In this document: positions 30,425-32,341 of the stretch, piece after piece
Position numbering within the stretch: the stretch's first letter is position 1
How the letters are laid out: each line of letters starts with the position of its first letter
Program-made: the position numbers and the translations under genes
NCBI GenBank assembly: GCA_019312835.1
Contig: JAFDCJ010000239.1
Span: 1-32,341 of the forward strand
Length of the DNA stretch: 32,341 nucleotides
Origin: Deltaproteobacteria bacterium
Lineage (GTDB): Bacteria > Desulfobacterota > Desulfobacteria > Desulfobacterales > JAFDCJ01
Reading direction: 5' to 3'
Notes under the pieces: generated by a model
The model's database searches: none
Seen by the model: the letters and a program-made list of their open reading frames with translations, nothing else
What the model was told of the DNA's origin: nothing

Positions 30425-32092
30425 TTATAAAATTCGACCGCGTTGCTTGTGGGTGAAAAATTTATGGTAAATAGCGCTCAGGATTTTTCCCAGAAAGGGC
30501 AGCGCAAAAATCCTTTGCTTTGCTGGAACGCCGGCCAGTCGAACCGGCAGGGCGTGGGCGTGAGTCCAATGTTGTCGATATGCCCTGGTTTCCGCTTTCC
30601 AGCGCCGCCGATCCCAGGGCAGTGCGTTTTGGCATAACTTCCTGATGCGTTTTAAATACGCCTTTCCACCTTCCGGTGTCAACAATCCAATGCGAACCCG
30701 CCGCAATAGAAGATCGGTCAAATGCCTGACCTGTTCGTTTTGCGCCACATAGGGCAGTTCGGCCCAGATGGTATGGGTTCCGGGGATAACCGTCAGGTCT
30801 CTGGGTTTCGCCTGGCGTACGAGGTTTTCGGCGGCCGCGCCGTAGCGGCCGTAAAGGCGCCGCCAGATCTGGGGGGTTAATCCGTAACCCAGAGGTGGTG
30901 TTTGTGGGACTTCGTCGAAGACCGGGGCCTTGCGGTCCAGCTTCACATCCGGCGGCAAAAATGATCTGGCTGCCTTGAGCGCGTCCAGGGCCAGGCGCCG
31001 AAATGTGGTCAATTTACCCCCGGTCACGGTAATCAGGCCCCGGTCGGTCCACACGACGTGCTCGCGGGATTCTTCCGAAGGTTTGAGCTTGCCTTCACTG
31101 AGGACCGGACGGATGCCCGCAAAGGCGCACAGGCAGTCTTGCAGTGAAAGGTTAAGCGATGGAAACATGCTTTGCACGCCCTGCATCAGGTAGCTGACTT
31201 CCGCTTCGGTAATCTGGGGTTCGACCGATAAATTCTGCGCATGATCCAGATCGGTGGTGCCCACCAGCACGGCGCCTTCCCAGGGGACCACGAAAACGGC
31301 GCGATGATCCGCAGGATGGATGAAGCTAAAACCTTTCGTCAGGGGCAGGGCGCTGGCGGGAAACACCAGATGGCTGCCGCGCAAAGGCCGCAAATGGCGG
31401 TGGGGATCGGGGGAAGGGTGCAGATGTTCAGCCCAGGATCCGGTGGCGTTGATCACCGCAGGAGAATAGAGTCTTTTGGTCTCCCGGGTTTCCACGTCTT
31501 CAACCTCGACACCTGCAACCAGGCGGTCTTCGTTGCGGTGGATATGCCTGACAGCCGTATAATTCAGTGCACGGCCACCGGCTGCAACCGCATCCCAGAT
31601 AAGCCGCAACACCAGGCGTGAATCATCCACCTGGGCATCCAGGAATTCAAATCCGCCCTCAAGCCCGCTTGAATTGATGGGGGGCACCAGCTTTCGAAAT
31701 TTTTCCCTGTCGTAATATTGGTGCTGGCGCTCCCGGGCCATCAGATCGTACAGTGACAACCCCACCTGCATGGTTCGCTTGCCGGGTTTTTGGTCCTCAT
31801 AAATCGGCAGCAAGAATTTCAGCGATTCGACCAGGCCGGGCGCTTCCTTCAGGAGCCGTTCGCGCTCCTCAACCGCGATTTTGGTCATCTTAAAATGACC
31901 TTCTTTGAGGTATCGCAAACCGCCGTGGACCAGTTTGGAGGAGCGGCTCGAGGTGCCCCAGGCAAAATCCCGCTGCTCGATGAGAATGGTGCGCATACCC
32001 ATGCGGGTGGCTTCGCGGAATATACCGGCACCGGTGATCCCGCCGCCGATGACGATCAAATCCCATTGGTCGGGTAGGTCTTTTAGGTCCAT
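30425..32092 (-). CDS. glpD: Glycerol-3-phosphate dehydrogenase (GlpD/GlpA-like FAD enzyme)
   Basis: FAD-dependent, probably membrane-associated dehydrogenase oxidising glycerol 3-phosphate to dihydroxyacetone phosphate with transfer of electrons to quinone. It starts WDLIVIGGGITGAGIFREATRMG (Rossmann, 11-33), then DFAWGTSSRSSKLVHGGLRYL, GFEFLDAQVDDSRLVLRLIWDA, NATGSWAEHL, PLRGSHLVFP, VVPWEGAVLVGTTDLDH and LITVTGGKLTTFRRLA, all in GlpD order. At 555 residues it is typical. AAGGAA precedes the ATG. It heads the run with the FGGY kinase and aldehyde oxidoreductase. The C-terminal helix is basic (FFTHKQRGRIL), compatible with membrane attachment. Confidence 0.92.
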   Translation of the reverse strand: MDLKDLPDQWDLIVIGGGITGAGIFREATRMGMRTILIEQRDFAWGTSSRSSKLVHGGLRYLKEGHFKMTKIAVEERERLLKEAPGLVESLKFLLPIYEDQKPGKRTMQVGLSLYDLMARERQHQYYDREKFRKLVPPINSSGLEGGFEFLDAQVDDSRLVLRLIWDAVAAGGRALNYTAVRHIHRNEDRLVAGVEVEDVETRETKRLYSPAVINATGSWAEHLHPSPDPHRHLRPLRGSHLVFPASALPLTKGFSFIHPADHRAVFVVPWEGAVLVGTTDLDHAQNLSVEPQITEAEVSYLMQGVQSMFPSLNLSLQDCLCAFAGIRPVLSEGKLKPSEESREHVVWTDRGLITVTGGKLTTFRRLALDALKAARSFLPPDVKLDRKAPVFDEVPQTPPLGYGLTPQIWRRLYGRYGAAAENLVRQAKPRDLTVIPGTHTIWAELPYVAQNEQVRHLTDLLLRRVRIGLLTPEGGKAYLKRIRKLCQNALPWDRRRWKAETRAYRQHWTHAHALPVRLAGVPAKQRIFALPFLGKILSAIYHKFFTHKQRGRIL

Positions 32093-32232
32093 TGTCTATT
32101 CCTTATCGGAAGAACACCCGTCTTCGTCCCCGGGGGGACTCCGACGCGGCACGCAGCGTCACAATCTTTAAGCCTATCGGTTCCGTAAAAACACCATAAT
32201 CTCCCTCCGCCTTGATGGGAGAGAGTGGGCCT

Positions 32233-32269
32233 GCCCGCCTCGTCTGAGGCGGACTCAGACGAGGCGGGC
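32233..32269. repeat. Perfect 16-bp palindrome in a purine/pyrimidine-rich repeat
   Basis: GCCCGCCTCGTCTGAG is followed by a 5-base loop and its exact inverse. It is embedded in the GGGAGAG...GGGGATGAGGGTG type of repeat extending to the window end, where further CCCCTCCC words stand. No gene is seen from 32093 to 32341. Confidence 0.8.
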
Positions 32270-32341
32270 GGGGATGAGGGTGAATAAAAAGGTATTTCAT
32301 CATTTTATATCCCCCTCCCCTTAATCCCCTCCCGCCAGGGG

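Noticed and set aside
32103-32303. 66-codon frame at the window's right edge
   Set aside because: Translates the CT-rich repeat and the perfect palindrome; proline/arginine low complexity.

Overview
The window is most consistent with a chromosomal segment of an anaerobic or microaerophilic Desulfobacterota-type (deltaproteobacterial) bacterium. This is inferred from gene content: a tungsten aldehyde:ferredoxin oxidoreductase, a Tat-exported Fe-S aldo/keto reductase, a LexA/ImuB/DnaE2 mutagenesis set and a long-palindrome repeat load. No rRNA, tRNA, CRISPR array, integrase or transposase gene is visible. Almost every gene lies on the minus strand; the only convincing plus-strand gene is a cold-shock protein at about 12.7 kb.

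Layout, left to right. (1) 1-6.8 kb: an SOS translesion region read right to left: lexA, a DUF72 gene, a dead four-helix-bundle (23S intervening-sequence-type) gene inside a repeat element, a catalytically degenerate ImuB-type Y-family protein, and an error-prone DnaE2 polymerase that runs off the left edge. (2) 7.1-11.3 kb: a transglutaminase-fold membrane-anchored protein followed by an ABC ATPase and its permease. (3) 11.4-12.9 kb: a solute-binding lipoprotein with a good terminator, a possible small RNA, and the cold-shock gene. (4) 13-18.4 kb: a nitronate monooxygenase/FabK-type flavoprotein, recN, a beta-barrel-like exported protein coupled to lipoate-protein ligase, and a GNAT acetyltransferase. 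(5) 18.5-18.9 kb: a scar made of an argD tail abutting a truncated HU gene. (6) 19-25.9 kb: a PPOX-family flavoprotein, SlyD, a metallo-beta-lactamase-fold hydrolase, a poly-gamma-glutamate hydrolase-like protein, an HNH nuclease, an ABM protein, a hypothetical exported protein, a small membrane protein, an aldo/keto reductase and a YrbL-like kinase fold. (7) 26-32.1 kb: GlpD-like dehydrogenase, FGGY kinase, aldehyde ferredoxin oxidoreductase and a hotdog thioesterase.

The most striking signal is between the genes. Many gaps contain a long imperfect palindrome built from degenerate copies of a short word (for example TTCAGGG, AAATTCG, GGCTCAAGGC, AATAGTC, GTCCGTTGT, TGGAGTATT). At least seven unrelated word families share one architecture: two arms of degenerate word copies around a short spacer. 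One family (TTCAGGG) flanks the broken four-helix-bundle gene, which suggests that these are mobile elements and their solo derivatives. Separately, a 142-bp fold-back element with terminal inverted repeats and TA flanks occurs twice, and one copy supplies the stop codon of its neighbour.
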